From Streptococcus timonensis (lineage in GTDB: Bacteria > Bacillota > Bacilli > Lactobacillales > Streptococcaceae): 64,000 bases of DNA. The notes beneath the pieces are model-generated. The model was not told the DNA's origin and did not search any database. It saw only the letters and a program-made list of their open reading frames with translations. Shown in pieces: positions 56,667 through 64,000 of this stretch. The stretch is from NCBI RefSeq assembly GCF_900095845.1, contig NZ_FMIX01000004.1, forward strand, positions 689,501 to 753,500, given 5' to 3'. Position 1 is the first letter of the stretch. Every line of letters begins with the position of its first letter. The position numbers and the translations under genes were made by a program.

Positions 56667-58796
56667 ATGGATAAAAAATATGAAAAAATTTCCCAAGATT
56701 TGGGTGTAACTTTAAAGCAGATTGATACTGTCTTATCTTTGACAGCAGAAGGAGCAACTATCCCCTTTATCGCCCGTTATCGGAAAGATATGACCGGAAG
56801 TCTAGATGAGGTAGCCATTAAGGCTATTATCGACCTCGATAAGAGTTTAACTGCTCTAAATGATCGTAAGGAAGCGGTCTTAGCAAAAATTAAAGAGCAA
56901 GGCAAGATAACTAAGGAGTTAGAAGAAGCAATTCTATCAGCTGAAAAACTCGCAGATGTAGAAGAACTCTATCTTCCCTATAAGGAGAAACGTCGGACCA
57001 AGGCAACGATTGCGCGTGAGGCTGGACTTTTTCCACTTGCTCGTTTAATTTTACAAAATGTTTCTAACCTAGAAAAAGAAGCAGAAGCTTTTGTCTGTGA
57101 AGGTTTCGAAACTCCTCAAGAAACTTTGGCTGGGGCTGTAGACATCTTGGTTGAAGCACTATCTGAGGATGTTCATTTACGTTCAATGACCTATCAAGAG
57201 GTACTTAGACGCTCTAAGATTACTTCTCAAGTCAAAGATGAGACTCTTGATGAAAAACAAGTCTTTCAGATTTATTACGATTTCTCAGAAACAGTTGCAA
57301 ACATGCAAGGCTACCGTACGCTTGCCCTTAATCGCGGTGAGAAGCTAGGTATTTTGAAAATTGGCTTTGAGCATGCGACTGATCGTATTCTATCTTTCTT
57401 TAGTGTTCGTTTTAAAGTTAAAAATGCTTATATTGATGAAGTTATTCAGCAATCTGTTAAGAAGAAGGTCTTGCCTGCTATTGAGCGTCGTATTCGTACA
57501 GAATTAACAGAAAAGGCAGAAGAAGGAGCTATCCAACTCTTCTCAGAAAACCTTCGCAATCTTCTCCTTGTTGCTCCTCTTAAAGGGCGCGTTGTTCTTG
57601 GATTTGACCCTGCCTTTCGTACAGGTGCCAAGCTTGCAGTCGTTGATGCGACCGGGAAGATGCTGACGACTCAAGTCATTTATCCCGTTAAACCAGCTTC
57701 AGCTCGTCAGATTGAAGAAGCAAAGAGAGATTTAACAGATTTGATTGGCCAATATGGTGTGGAAATCATTGCTATCGGTAATGGTACTGCTAGTCGTGAG
57801 AGTGAAGCCTTTGTCGCTGAAGTACTTAAAGATTTTCCTGAGGTCAGCTATGTTATTGTAAATGAGAGCGGGGCATCTGTCTACTCAGCTAGTGAACTTG
57901 CTCGTCAGGAGTTTCCAGAGTTAACCGTTGAAAAACGTTCTGCTATTTCTATTGCTCGTCGCTTGCAAGACCCACTTGCTGAATTGGTTAAAATTGATCC
58001 CAAATCTATAGGTGTTGGTCAATATCAGCACGATGTTAGTCAGAAAAAACTGTCTGAAAGTCTGGACTTTGTTGTTGATACAGTAGTTAACCAAGTTGGT
58101 GTCAATGTCAATACAGCTAGTCCAGCCTTACTTTCGCACGTAGCTGGGCTTAACAAAACAATCTCTGAAAATATCGTGAAGTATCGTGAAGAAGAAGGTA
58201 AAATCACTTCACGCGCCCAAATCAAGAAAGTTCCTCGTTTAGGTGCTAAAGCGTTTGAACAGGCTGCAGGTTTCCTCCGTATCCCTGAAAGTAGCAATAT
58301 CCTTGACAATACAGGTGTTCACCCAGAAAACTATGCTGCTGTTAAGGAACTCTTCAAACGTTTGGACATCAAAGACCTAAATGAAGAAGCACAAGCCAAA
58401 CTCAAATCTATTTCAATCAAGGAAATGGCCCAAGAATTAGACCTCGGTCAAGAAACCCTCAAAGATATTATTGCAGATCTTTTAAAACCAGGACGTGATT
58501 TTCGTGATTCTTTTGATGCTCCAGTACTTCGTCAGGATGTCTTGGATATCAAAGACTTGAAAGTTGGCCAGAAGCTTGAGGGCGTTGTTCGTAATGTCGT
58601 TGACTTCGGTGCCTTTGTTGACATTGGTATTCACGAGGATGGCCTGATTCATATCTCTCACATGAGCAAGAAATTCATCAAGCATCCGAGTCAAGTCGTT
58701 TCAGTTGGTGATTTGGTAACCGTTTGGGTGAAGAAGATTGATGTCCAACGAGAAAAAGTAAATCTGTCGCTCCTTGCACCAGATGAATCTAACTAA
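56667..58796 (+). CDS. tex: Transcription accessory protein Tex
   Basis: A 709-aa S1-domain RNA-binding protein. The N-terminal Tex helical domain, YqgF-like core ([19 protein letters not shown]), helix-hairpin-helix regions ([18 protein letters not shown]) and C-terminal S1 domain ([28 protein letters not shown], ~634-661) occur in the usual order and length. Tex binds RNA and influences transcription or RNA turnover. The mRNA appears leaderless. Its last 14 bases overlap the sprT-like gene. Confidence 0.95.
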   Translation: MDKKYEKISQDLGVTLKQIDTVLSLTAEGATIPFIARYRKDMTGSLDEVAIKAIIDLDKSLTALNDRKEAVLAKIKEQGKITKELEEAILSAEKLADVEELYLPYKEKRRTKATIAREAGLFPLARLILQNVSNLEKEAEAFVCEGFETPQETLAGAVDILVEALSEDVHLRSMTYQEVLRRSKITSQVKDETLDEKQVFQIYYDFSETVANMQGYRTLALNRGEKLGILKIGFEHATDRILSFFSVRFKVKNAYIDEVIQQSVKKKVLPAIERRIRTELTEKAEEGAIQLFSENLRNLLLVAPLKGRVVLGFDPAFRTGAKLAVVDATGKMLTTQVIYPVKPASARQIEEAKRDLTDLIGQYGVEIIAIGNGTASRESEAFVAEVLKDFPEVSYVIVNESGASVYSASELARQEFPELTVEKRSAISIARRLQDPLAELVKIDPKSIGVGQYQHDVSQKKLSESLDFVVDTVVNQVGVNVNTASPALLSHVAGLNKTISENIVKYREEEGKITSRAQIKKVPRLGAKAFEQAAGFLRIPESSNILDNTGVHPENYAAVKELFKRLDIKDLNEEAQAKLKSISIKEMAQELDLGQETLKDIIADLLKPGRDFRDSFDAPVLRQDVLDIKDLKVGQKLEGVVRNVVDFGAFVDIGIHEDGLIHISHMSKKFIKHPSQVVSVGDLVTVWVKKIDVQREKVNLSLLAPDESN

Positions 58797-59232
58797 TTAC
58801 GTTCGACAAGTTTCTTTAGAAGACTTTGGGAAACCTTTCCAACACCAAGCTCAATGGAATTCTCGTCTACGGTCGACAGGTGGGCGATTCTTTCCAAAGG
58901 ATGGGCATTTGGATTTTAATCCCAAAGTCTATCAAGAACTTGGTTTAGAGTTATTTCGGAAAATTGTCCGTCACGAACTCTGTCATTATCATCTATACTA
59001 TGAGGGCAAGGGGTATAAACATAAAGATGCAGCCTTTAAGAAACTGTTAAAAGAAGTAGACGGGCTCCGCTTTGTTCCTCCCTTATCAAGTGTTAGTCAA
59101 ACACCAGATCTAGTCTATACTTGTCAGACTTGTCGCCAAACCTACCAACGAAAGCGACGAATTGATACCAAACGTTATCGTTGTGGTCTCTGTCGTGGTA
59201 AACTCATTTTGCAAAATCCGCCTAAGGACTGA
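58783..59232 (+). CDS. SprT-like zinc metalloprotease domain protein
   Basis: A 149-aa protein with the SprT zinc motif HELCHYH (residues ~65-71) and C-terminal cysteine pairs CQTC and CGLC forming a zinc ribbon. The family is related to Spartan; bacterial members have no established target. ATG 58783 lies inside the 3' end of tex. Confidence 0.85.
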   Translation: MNLTNYVRQVSLEDFGKPFQHQAQWNSRLRSTGGRFFPKDGHLDFNPKVYQELGLELFRKIVRHELCHYHLYYEGKGYKHKDAAFKKLLKEVDGLRFVPPLSSVSQTPDLVYTCQTCRQTYQRKRRIDTKRYRCGLCRGKLILQNPPKD

Positions 59233-59291
59233 TGCAGGGTATTTTAGTTCATGTTATACTTATTTCAAGAATACCGAAAGAGGTACAAACT

Positions 59292-59564
59292 ATGAATAAA
59301 AATTTTTACAAAATGAGACGAAATCGTATGATATCAGGAGTGCTTGCTGGACTCTCTGATAAATGGGACCTTGATGTTACTCTTGTGCGCTTCATTTTTG
59401 CTATCTTTACAATCGCAAACTTCGGACTTGGAATCATCATCTACATCATCCTAGCCTCTATCTTGCCAACAAAGGAAGATATCGAAGCAGAAATGTACGG
59501 AACAGGACCACGTAAGATGAAAGAGGCTGAGCCAATCGATGATAATGAAGGTTGGTTTTGGTAG
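59292..59564 (+). CDS. PspC domain protein
   Basis: A 90-aa membrane protein with the PspC pattern (KMRRNRMISGVLAGLSDKWDLDVTLVRF, then the helix TIANFGLGIIIYIILASILP) and an acidic tail. Related to phage-shock-protein C and LiaY-type envelope stress regulators. A ribosome site (AGAGG) precedes ATG 59292. Confidence 0.88.
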   Translation: MNKNFYKMRRNRMISGVLAGLSDKWDLDVTLVRFIFAIFTIANFGLGIIIYIILASILPTKEDIEAEMYGTGPRKMKEAEPIDDNEGWFW

Positions 59565-59593
59565 TTTTACTTAATCGTTTATGTTTGGATAAT

Positions 59594-59621
59594 AAAAAAG
59601 ATACCTCGAGGTATCTTTTTT
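59594..59621. terminator. bidirectional terminator between pspC and VIT-family gene
   Basis: AAAAAAGATACCTC-GAGGTATCTTTTTT, fully palindromic. Confidence 0.92.
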
Positions 59622-60315
59622 AAATACTAAACAACTGACCAAATAGATAGGTCACTCCCATGGTCAAAAGACCGATACAAAGGTTACGAATCATAGCTGT
59701 TTTGGTTGGGGCTTTTCCGAGTTTGGCACTGGTATAACCTGTAATCAATAGAGAAATCGCAACGATAAAAACAGTAGCAGGGATGCGATAGTCACTTGGA
59801 AAGATGGTGATGGAAAGCAATGGTGGTAAACTACCAAGAACAAAAGCGATGAAGCTAGATGCTGCAGCATGCCAAGGATTGGTAAACTCTTCATACTCGA
59901 TTCCGTATTTTTCCTCAACTAAGGTTTTAAGTGGATTTTTAAGAAAAGCTTTATTGACTAAAAGTTGAGCTGAAGTTTCACACTCACCATTTTGAAGATA
60001 AGCAGCATAGAGAGATTTTTTTGCAGCCTCGATATCCTTATCCAAAAGTAATTGCTCACGAGCAACAGCGGCTTCTTCAGTGTCTTTTTGAGTGGATACT
60101 GAAACATATTCACCTCCAGCCATAGAAAAGGCACCTGCTAAGATGGCAGCTAAACCTGATAGAAAGATAATCCAGATATTGCTGGTTGCACTGGCAACCC
60201 CAATAACAACCCCAGCGATGGAAATGATCCCGTCATTGGCTCCGAGCACACCAGCACGTAAAATGTTTAAACGACCAGCGAAGTTTGAATCAATTTCATG
60301 TGTAATTTCTGACAT
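59620..60315 (-). CDS. VIT1/CCC1 family transporter
   Basis: A 231-aa membrane protein. GVLGANDGIISIAGVVIGVASA and AFSMAGGEYVSVSTQKDTEEA are VIT/CCC1 signatures, and C-terminal helices complete the five-TM fold. Family members export Fe2+ or Mn2+ (or use a proton antiport); the metal is not determined here. AAGGAG before ATG 60315 decides the start over upstream alternatives. Confidence 0.88.
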   Translation of the reverse strand: MSEITHEIDSNFAGRLNILRAGVLGANDGIISIAGVVIGVASATSNIWIIFLSGLAAILAGAFSMAGGEYVSVSTQKDTEEAAVAREQLLLDKDIEAAKKSLYAAYLQNGECETSAQLLVNKAFLKNPLKTLVEEKYGIEYEEFTNPWHAAASSFIAFVLGSLPPLLSITIFPSDYRIPATVFIVAISLLITGYTSAKLGKAPTKTAMIRNLCIGLLTMGVTYLFGQLFSI

Positions 60316-60506
60316 AGTCTTCTCCTTTTTATCCATTATAAAGTATAGGAGAAGTAAAAACAAACTTTTTAAACTTTCTGAAAAAAGTTCTACAATTTTA
60401 ATAATAGCCATAGCTATTACTTATGCCAATATATAACAAAGTTGTATTTGTAACTGACTGCCATAGATGATACAATTAAACTAATGAAATCTTTGGAGGT
60501 CTGATT

Positions 60507-61787
60507 ATGACTCGTGAATTTAAATTTGAAACTCTTCAATTGCATGCAGGACAAGTGGTAGATGCTACTACCAAGTCTCGTGCTGTACCAATTTATCAAA
60601 CAACATCTTTTGTATTTGAAGATACACAAGAAGGCGCAGACCTTTTTGCCCTTCAAAAAGCTGGAAATATCTATACTCGTATTACCAATCCAACAACTTC
60701 ATCCTTTGAAGAGCGTATTGCAGCACTAGAAGGCGGAGTAGGTGCACTTGCCACAGCTTCTGGGATGGCAGCTCTTACTTATACTATCCTTGGACTTGCT
60801 CATGCTGGTGATCATGTGGTTGCAGCTTCAACTATCTACGGTGGGACCTTTAACCTTTTGAAAGAAACCCTTCCTCGTTACGGAATCACCACAACTTTTG
60901 TTGATATTGATAATCTAGAAGAAGTAGAGGCAGCGATTAAAGATAATACAAAACTTGTTTTGATTGAAACTTTGGGTAATCCAGTTATCAACATTCCTGA
61001 TATTGAAAAAATAGCTGAAATTGCTCATAAACATCAGATTCCTTTGGTTTCAGACAATACCTTTGCAACGCCTTATCTTATCAATGTCTTTTCACACGGT
61101 GTAGATATCTCGGTTCACTCGGCGACTAAATTTATCGGTGGACACGGTACAACTATTGGCGGTGTCATTGTTGATAGCGGTAAGTTTGACTGGGCTGCTT
61201 CAGGGAAATTCCCTCAATTAGTCGATGAAGATCCAAGCTACCACAATATCAGCTATACTCGTGATGTTGGTGCTGCAGCCTTTATCGTTGCTGCTCGCGT
61301 GCAATTGCTTCGCGATATGGGAGCTGCCCTTTCACCATTTAACTCATTCTTGCTCCTACAAGGTCTTGAGACACTATCTCTCCGTGTTGAACGTCATGTT
61401 CAAAATGCTGAGAAAATCGTTGATTTCCTTGTGAACCATCCAAAAGTTGAAAAAGTCAATTATCCAAAATTAGCTGATAACCCTTACCATGCCTTGGCGG
61501 AGAAATATTTACCAAAAGGTGTTGGTTCAATCTTTACCTTCCACGTTAAAGGCGGAGAAGCAGAAGCTCGTAAGGTGATTGATAGCTTAGAAATCTTTTC
61601 AAACCTTGCAAACGTAGCAGATGCCAAATCATTGGTCGTTCATCCAGCAACTACAACTCATTCTCAATTGTCTGACTCTGATCTAGAAGCAGCAGGAGTA
61701 ACTAAAAATCAAATCCGACTTTCAATCGGTCTTGAAAATGTCGATGATTTGATTGAAGATTTACGACTAGCACTTGAAAAAATCTAA
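60507..61787 (+). CDS. metY: O-acetylhomoserine sulfhydrylase (MetY)
   Basis: A 426-aa Cys/Met-metabolism PLP enzyme of the gamma family. The PLP lysine is K208 in SVHSATKFIGGHGTTIGG; TASGMAAL and ETLGNPVINIPD are typical. The length and insertions fit O-acetylhomoserine (or O-acetylserine) sulfhydrylase more than cystathionine gamma-synthase. No T-box or SAM riboswitch was seen upstream. Confidence 0.9.
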   Translation: MTREFKFETLQLHAGQVVDATTKSRAVPIYQTTSFVFEDTQEGADLFALQKAGNIYTRITNPTTSSFEERIAALEGGVGALATASGMAALTYTILGLAHAGDHVVAASTIYGGTFNLLKETLPRYGITTTFVDIDNLEEVEAAIKDNTKLVLIETLGNPVINIPDIEKIAEIAHKHQIPLVSDNTFATPYLINVFSHGVDISVHSATKFIGGHGTTIGGVIVDSGKFDWAASGKFPQLVDEDPSYHNISYTRDVGAAAFIVAARVQLLRDMGAALSPFNSFLLLQGLETLSLRVERHVQNAEKIVDFLVNHPKVEKVNYPKLADNPYHALAEKYLPKGVGSIFTFHVKGGEAEARKVIDSLEIFSNLANVADAKSLVVHPATTTHSQLSDSDLEAAGVTKNQIRLSIGLENVDDLIEDLRLALEKI

Positions 61788-61850
61788 AAATAACTAGTTT
61801 TTATGAAATTAAGCATCCTTCTCACGAATAATAAAGTGAGGAGGATTTTT

Positions 61851-62531
61851 ATGTATAGTATTTCATTTCAAGAAGATTCACTTTTACCAAGAGAGAGACT
61901 AGTCAGAGAAGGAGTAGAAGCACTCAGCAACCAAGAATTACTGGCAATATTACTAAGGACAGGCACAAAACAGGCCAATGTCTTTGAAATAGCACAGAAG
62001 GTTTTAAATCAGCTGTCATGCTTAACTGACCTCAAAAGAATGAGTCTACAGGAATTGCAGACTCTATCGGGGATTGGACGTGTAAAGGCTATCGAATTAC
62101 AAGCCGTTATTGAACTAGGCTACCGTATCCATAAAAGGGAAACAGTGGAAATGGAGAGTATTCTTAGCAGTCGTAAATTAGCTAAAAAGATGCAGTCTGA
62201 GCTTGGAGATAAAAAACAAGAGCACCTAGTGGCGCTCTATCTGAATACTCAAAATCAAATCATTCACCAGCAGACTATTTTTATCGGGTCTGCCACGAGA
62301 AGCATTGCTGAACCCAGAGAAATTCTCCACTACGCTTTGAAGCATATGGCAACGTCTGTGATTCTGGTTCATAATCATCCATCAGGAGCAGTAGTTCCTA
62401 GCCCCAATGATGACCATGTTACGAAGCTTGTTAAAGAAGCCTGTGAATTAATGGGATTGGTCTTATTGGACCATTTAATTGTCTCTCATTCTGATTATTT
62501 TAGTTACCGGGAGAAGACGGATATGATATAA
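61851..62531 (+). CDS. radC: RadC family protein
   Basis: A 226-aa RadC (DUF2466) protein. Residues ~1-100 have helix-hairpin-helix motifs ([29 protein letters not shown]) and ~105-226 a JAMM/MPN domain with HNHPSG and a later SD..D set. The once proposed DNA-repair role is doubtful. GAGGAGG before ATG 61851 sets the start. Confidence 0.9.
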   Translation: MYSISFQEDSLLPRERLVREGVEALSNQELLAILLRTGTKQANVFEIAQKVLNQLSCLTDLKRMSLQELQTLSGIGRVKAIELQAVIELGYRIHKRETVEMESILSSRKLAKKMQSELGDKKQEHLVALYLNTQNQIIHQQTIFIGSATRSIAEPREILHYALKHMATSVILVHNHPSGAVVPSPNDDHVTKLVKEACELMGLVLLDHLIVSHSDYFSYREKTDMI

Positions 62532-62554
62532 AAAATCTGTATATGATACAGGTT

Positions 62555-63244
62555 TTACATTTCATTGACGACATAGTCGAAAAGTGTTTTATCTTTGGGG
62601 CGATTTTCAAAGAGAAATTCAGGATGCCATTGAACCCCAAGATAAGGGAAGCCATCCGTAGTTGTAACAGCTTCGATAATACCATCTTTAGGATCATGTG
62701 CTACAACCTTAAGATTAGGAGCTAAATCTTTGATGCTCTGATGGTGGAAAGAATTGATATGAGAGATTTCTCCATAGATTTCTCTTAGAATAGTATCTGG
62801 TTCGGTGACAAGTCGCTGAGTGGTGTATTCAGCAGAAGTATCTTGCCAATGATCTTCGATATCTTGATAAAGTGTTCCACCCATGGCAACGTTAAAGAGC
62901 TGAGTACCACGACAAACAGAAAAAATTGGTTTATTTTGCTTGATTGCTTCTTTAATGAGCGCTAACTCAAAAATATCACGTTGAAGGTGGTAATCGTCGC
63001 TATCAATAGCTTTGGGCTCACCATAGTATTTAGGGTCAACGTTTTGTCCACCAGTTAAAATAAGTTTATCAATTAAACTAATGTAGTAACCGGCCATTAC
63101 TTCATCACCAATTGGTAGGATAATGGGAATTCCACCAGCTTCCTTAACTCCTTCAACAAAGCCTTTGGCAGCATAACTCATCATAAGCTCATCGTCTGGA
63201 TGGGCTTTTTCGTTTCCTGTAATCCCAATAACTGGTTTTTTCAT
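62555..63244 (-). CDS. Gamma-glutamyl-gamma-aminobutyrate hydrolase family (peptidase C26)
   Basis: A 229-aa class-I glutamine-amidotransferase-like hydrolase. Catalytic Cys C111 in SVCRGTQLFNV, and H207, E209 in VQWHPE complete the triad. It resembles PuuD, but no other Puu genes are present, so the natural gamma-glutamyl substrate is unknown. Confidence 0.88.
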   Translation of the reverse strand: MKKPVIGITGNEKAHPDDELMMSYAAKGFVEGVKEAGGIPIILPIGDEVMAGYYISLIDKLILTGGQNVDPKYYGEPKAIDSDDYHLQRDIFELALIKEAIKQNKPIFSVCRGTQLFNVAMGGTLYQDIEDHWQDTSAEYTTQRLVTEPDTILREIYGEISHINSFHHQSIKDLAPNLKVVAHDPKDGIIEAVTTTDGFPYLGVQWHPEFLFENRPKDKTLFDYVVNEM

Positions 63245-63259
63245 AAATCAAGTCGCTTT

Positions 63260-63901
63260 CTAATCCTCTTTACGCATAAAATAGAGGAGAGTTTGCAATT
63301 CACTAGTCAAATCAACATATTGCACGACAACATCTTTAGGTAGATGAAGGTGTACGGGAGAAAAACTGAGTATCCCTTTAATACCTGCATCAACCAGGAG
63401 ATTTGCAACTTCTTGTGATTTTACACTAGGGACAGTCAAGATAGCAGTTTTTACATCAGCATCTTTCATTTTATCTTTAATTTGGGAAATACCGTAAATA
63501 GGTATACCATCTTCTGTAACTGTTCCGACTTCTGGATGTTCGTCCAAATCAAAAGCCATAATAATTTTCATTTTATTGCGTTCATGGAAGCGGTAGTGGA
63601 GGAGGGCATGTCCCATATTTCCAATACCTACCAGCATAACATTGGTAATAGAATTATCATTTAAAAGATCAGCAAAAAAAGTCATTAGTTTGTTGACATC
63701 ATATCCAAATCCACGACGCCCAAGCTCACCAAAGTATGAAAAATCACGTCTAACAGTAGCAGAGTCGATGCCAATAGCTTCAGCAATCTGTTTAGAATTA
63801 ACTCTTTCCATTCTTTCCCCATTGAAACGTTTAAAAATTCTGTAGTATAGAGAAAGTCTTTTCGCTGTGGCCTTCGGAATATCAAATTGTTTTTCTTTCA
63901 C
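63260..63901 (-). CDS. rex: Redox-sensing transcriptional repressor Rex
   Basis: A 213-aa repressor. The N-terminal winged helix (residues ~1-80, [34 protein letters not shown]) binds DNA, and the Rossmann domain ([18 protein letters not shown]) senses the NADH/NAD+ ratio. It starts at GTG with AAAGG upstream. A TCACAA half-site in the region upstream might be part of a Rex operator, but a full palindrome was not found. Confidence 0.93.
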   Translation of the reverse strand: MKEKQFDIPKATAKRLSLYYRIFKRFNGERMERVNSKQIAEAIGIDSATVRRDFSYFGELGRRGFGYDVNKLMTFFADLLNDNSITNVMLVGIGNMGHALLHYRFHERNKMKIIMAFDLDEHPEVGTVTEDGIPIYGISQIKDKMKDADVKTAILTVPSVKSQEVANLLVDAGIKGILSFSPVHLHLPKDVVVQYVDLTSELQTLLYFMRKED

Positions 63902-64000
63902 AATATCACAACCTTTCTATATCCTATTTTATAGTAACTTTGTGAGAAAAGCAACATATATAAGAAAAAACTAAGAAATATCTTAGTTTATCTTTTTTAC

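Noticed and set aside
63902-64000. Full Rex operator upstream of rex
   Set aside because: Only one TCACAA half-site is visible; the mate of the palindrome is missing.

Overview
This window is chromosomal DNA from a low-GC Firmicute, almost certainly a Streptococcus of the mitis group (pneumoniae, mitis, oralis, infantis and relatives). The clearest pointers are a complete tarI-tarJ-licA-licB-licC locus for phosphocholine-decorated teichoic acid, an adcAII plus histidine-triad (Pht) surface protein pair, rocS, a pvaA-type lysozyme-like gene and the speA-speE-lys9-nspC-aguA-aguB polyamine operon. I saw no BOX or RUP repeats, no rRNA, no tRNA, no CRISPR array and no intact insertion sequence. 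The species cannot be fixed from the sequence alone.

Layout. 1-3.8 kb: 3' end of truB, rocS, a DEDDh exonuclease, a membrane GDPD and ebfC. 3.8-8.3 kb: the lic1 locus, with a CiaR-type direct repeat about 240 bp upstream of tarI. 8.3-11.3 kb: a PyrR-type attenuator ahead of pyrK-pyrDB, then ribF, whose promoter implies a leaderless mRNA. 11.5-19.8 kb: a two-TM protein, zinc-regulated adcAII-pht, and convergent pepT, mnmE and a tautomerase. 19.9-26.3 kb: a tightly packed run tdk-prfA-prmC-tsaC-GNAT-glyA-ndpA-pvaA with overlapping or near-abutting genes. 26.4-28.8 kb: a secreted DUF1002 protein and rlmD.

28.8-44.9 kb is accessory DNA placed directly behind rlmD (rumA), whose 3' end is a known integration site for streptococcal ICEs. 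The near-exact rlmD 3' end with its terminator is repeated at 32.13-32.21 kb. Two further fragments of a variant rlmD-type end lie at 32.0 and 33.13 kb, so the site looks like stacked scars of integrative elements that have lost their recombinases. Cargo includes a ribbon-helix-helix regulator and an ATP-grasp enzyme that share a 19-bp box in their promoter regions, GNAT, VOC and TfoX-N proteins, a broken Rgg regulator, a CPBP protease, an alpha/beta hydrolase, an ADP-ribosylglycohydrolase, a nucleotidyltransferase, and a long file of small acidic or immunity-like orphans (DUF1877, CbrC and unknowns) with partial duplicates between them.

45.0-45.34 kb holds a strongly structured candidate RNA of about 330 nt with its own promoter and terminator. 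It lies just upstream of the polyamine operon (45.4-52.1 kb), which makes agmatine, carbamoylputrescine and putrescine and also carries a carboxynorspermidine/carboxyspermidine branch. 52.1-64 kb: a nucleotidyltransferase, a zinc-ribbon unknown and a TPR protein; a TIGR03943/permease pair with a 43-aa gene; tex (probably leaderless), sprT-like, pspC, a VIT-family transporter, metY, radC, a class-I glutamine amidotransferase-like hydrolase and rex.
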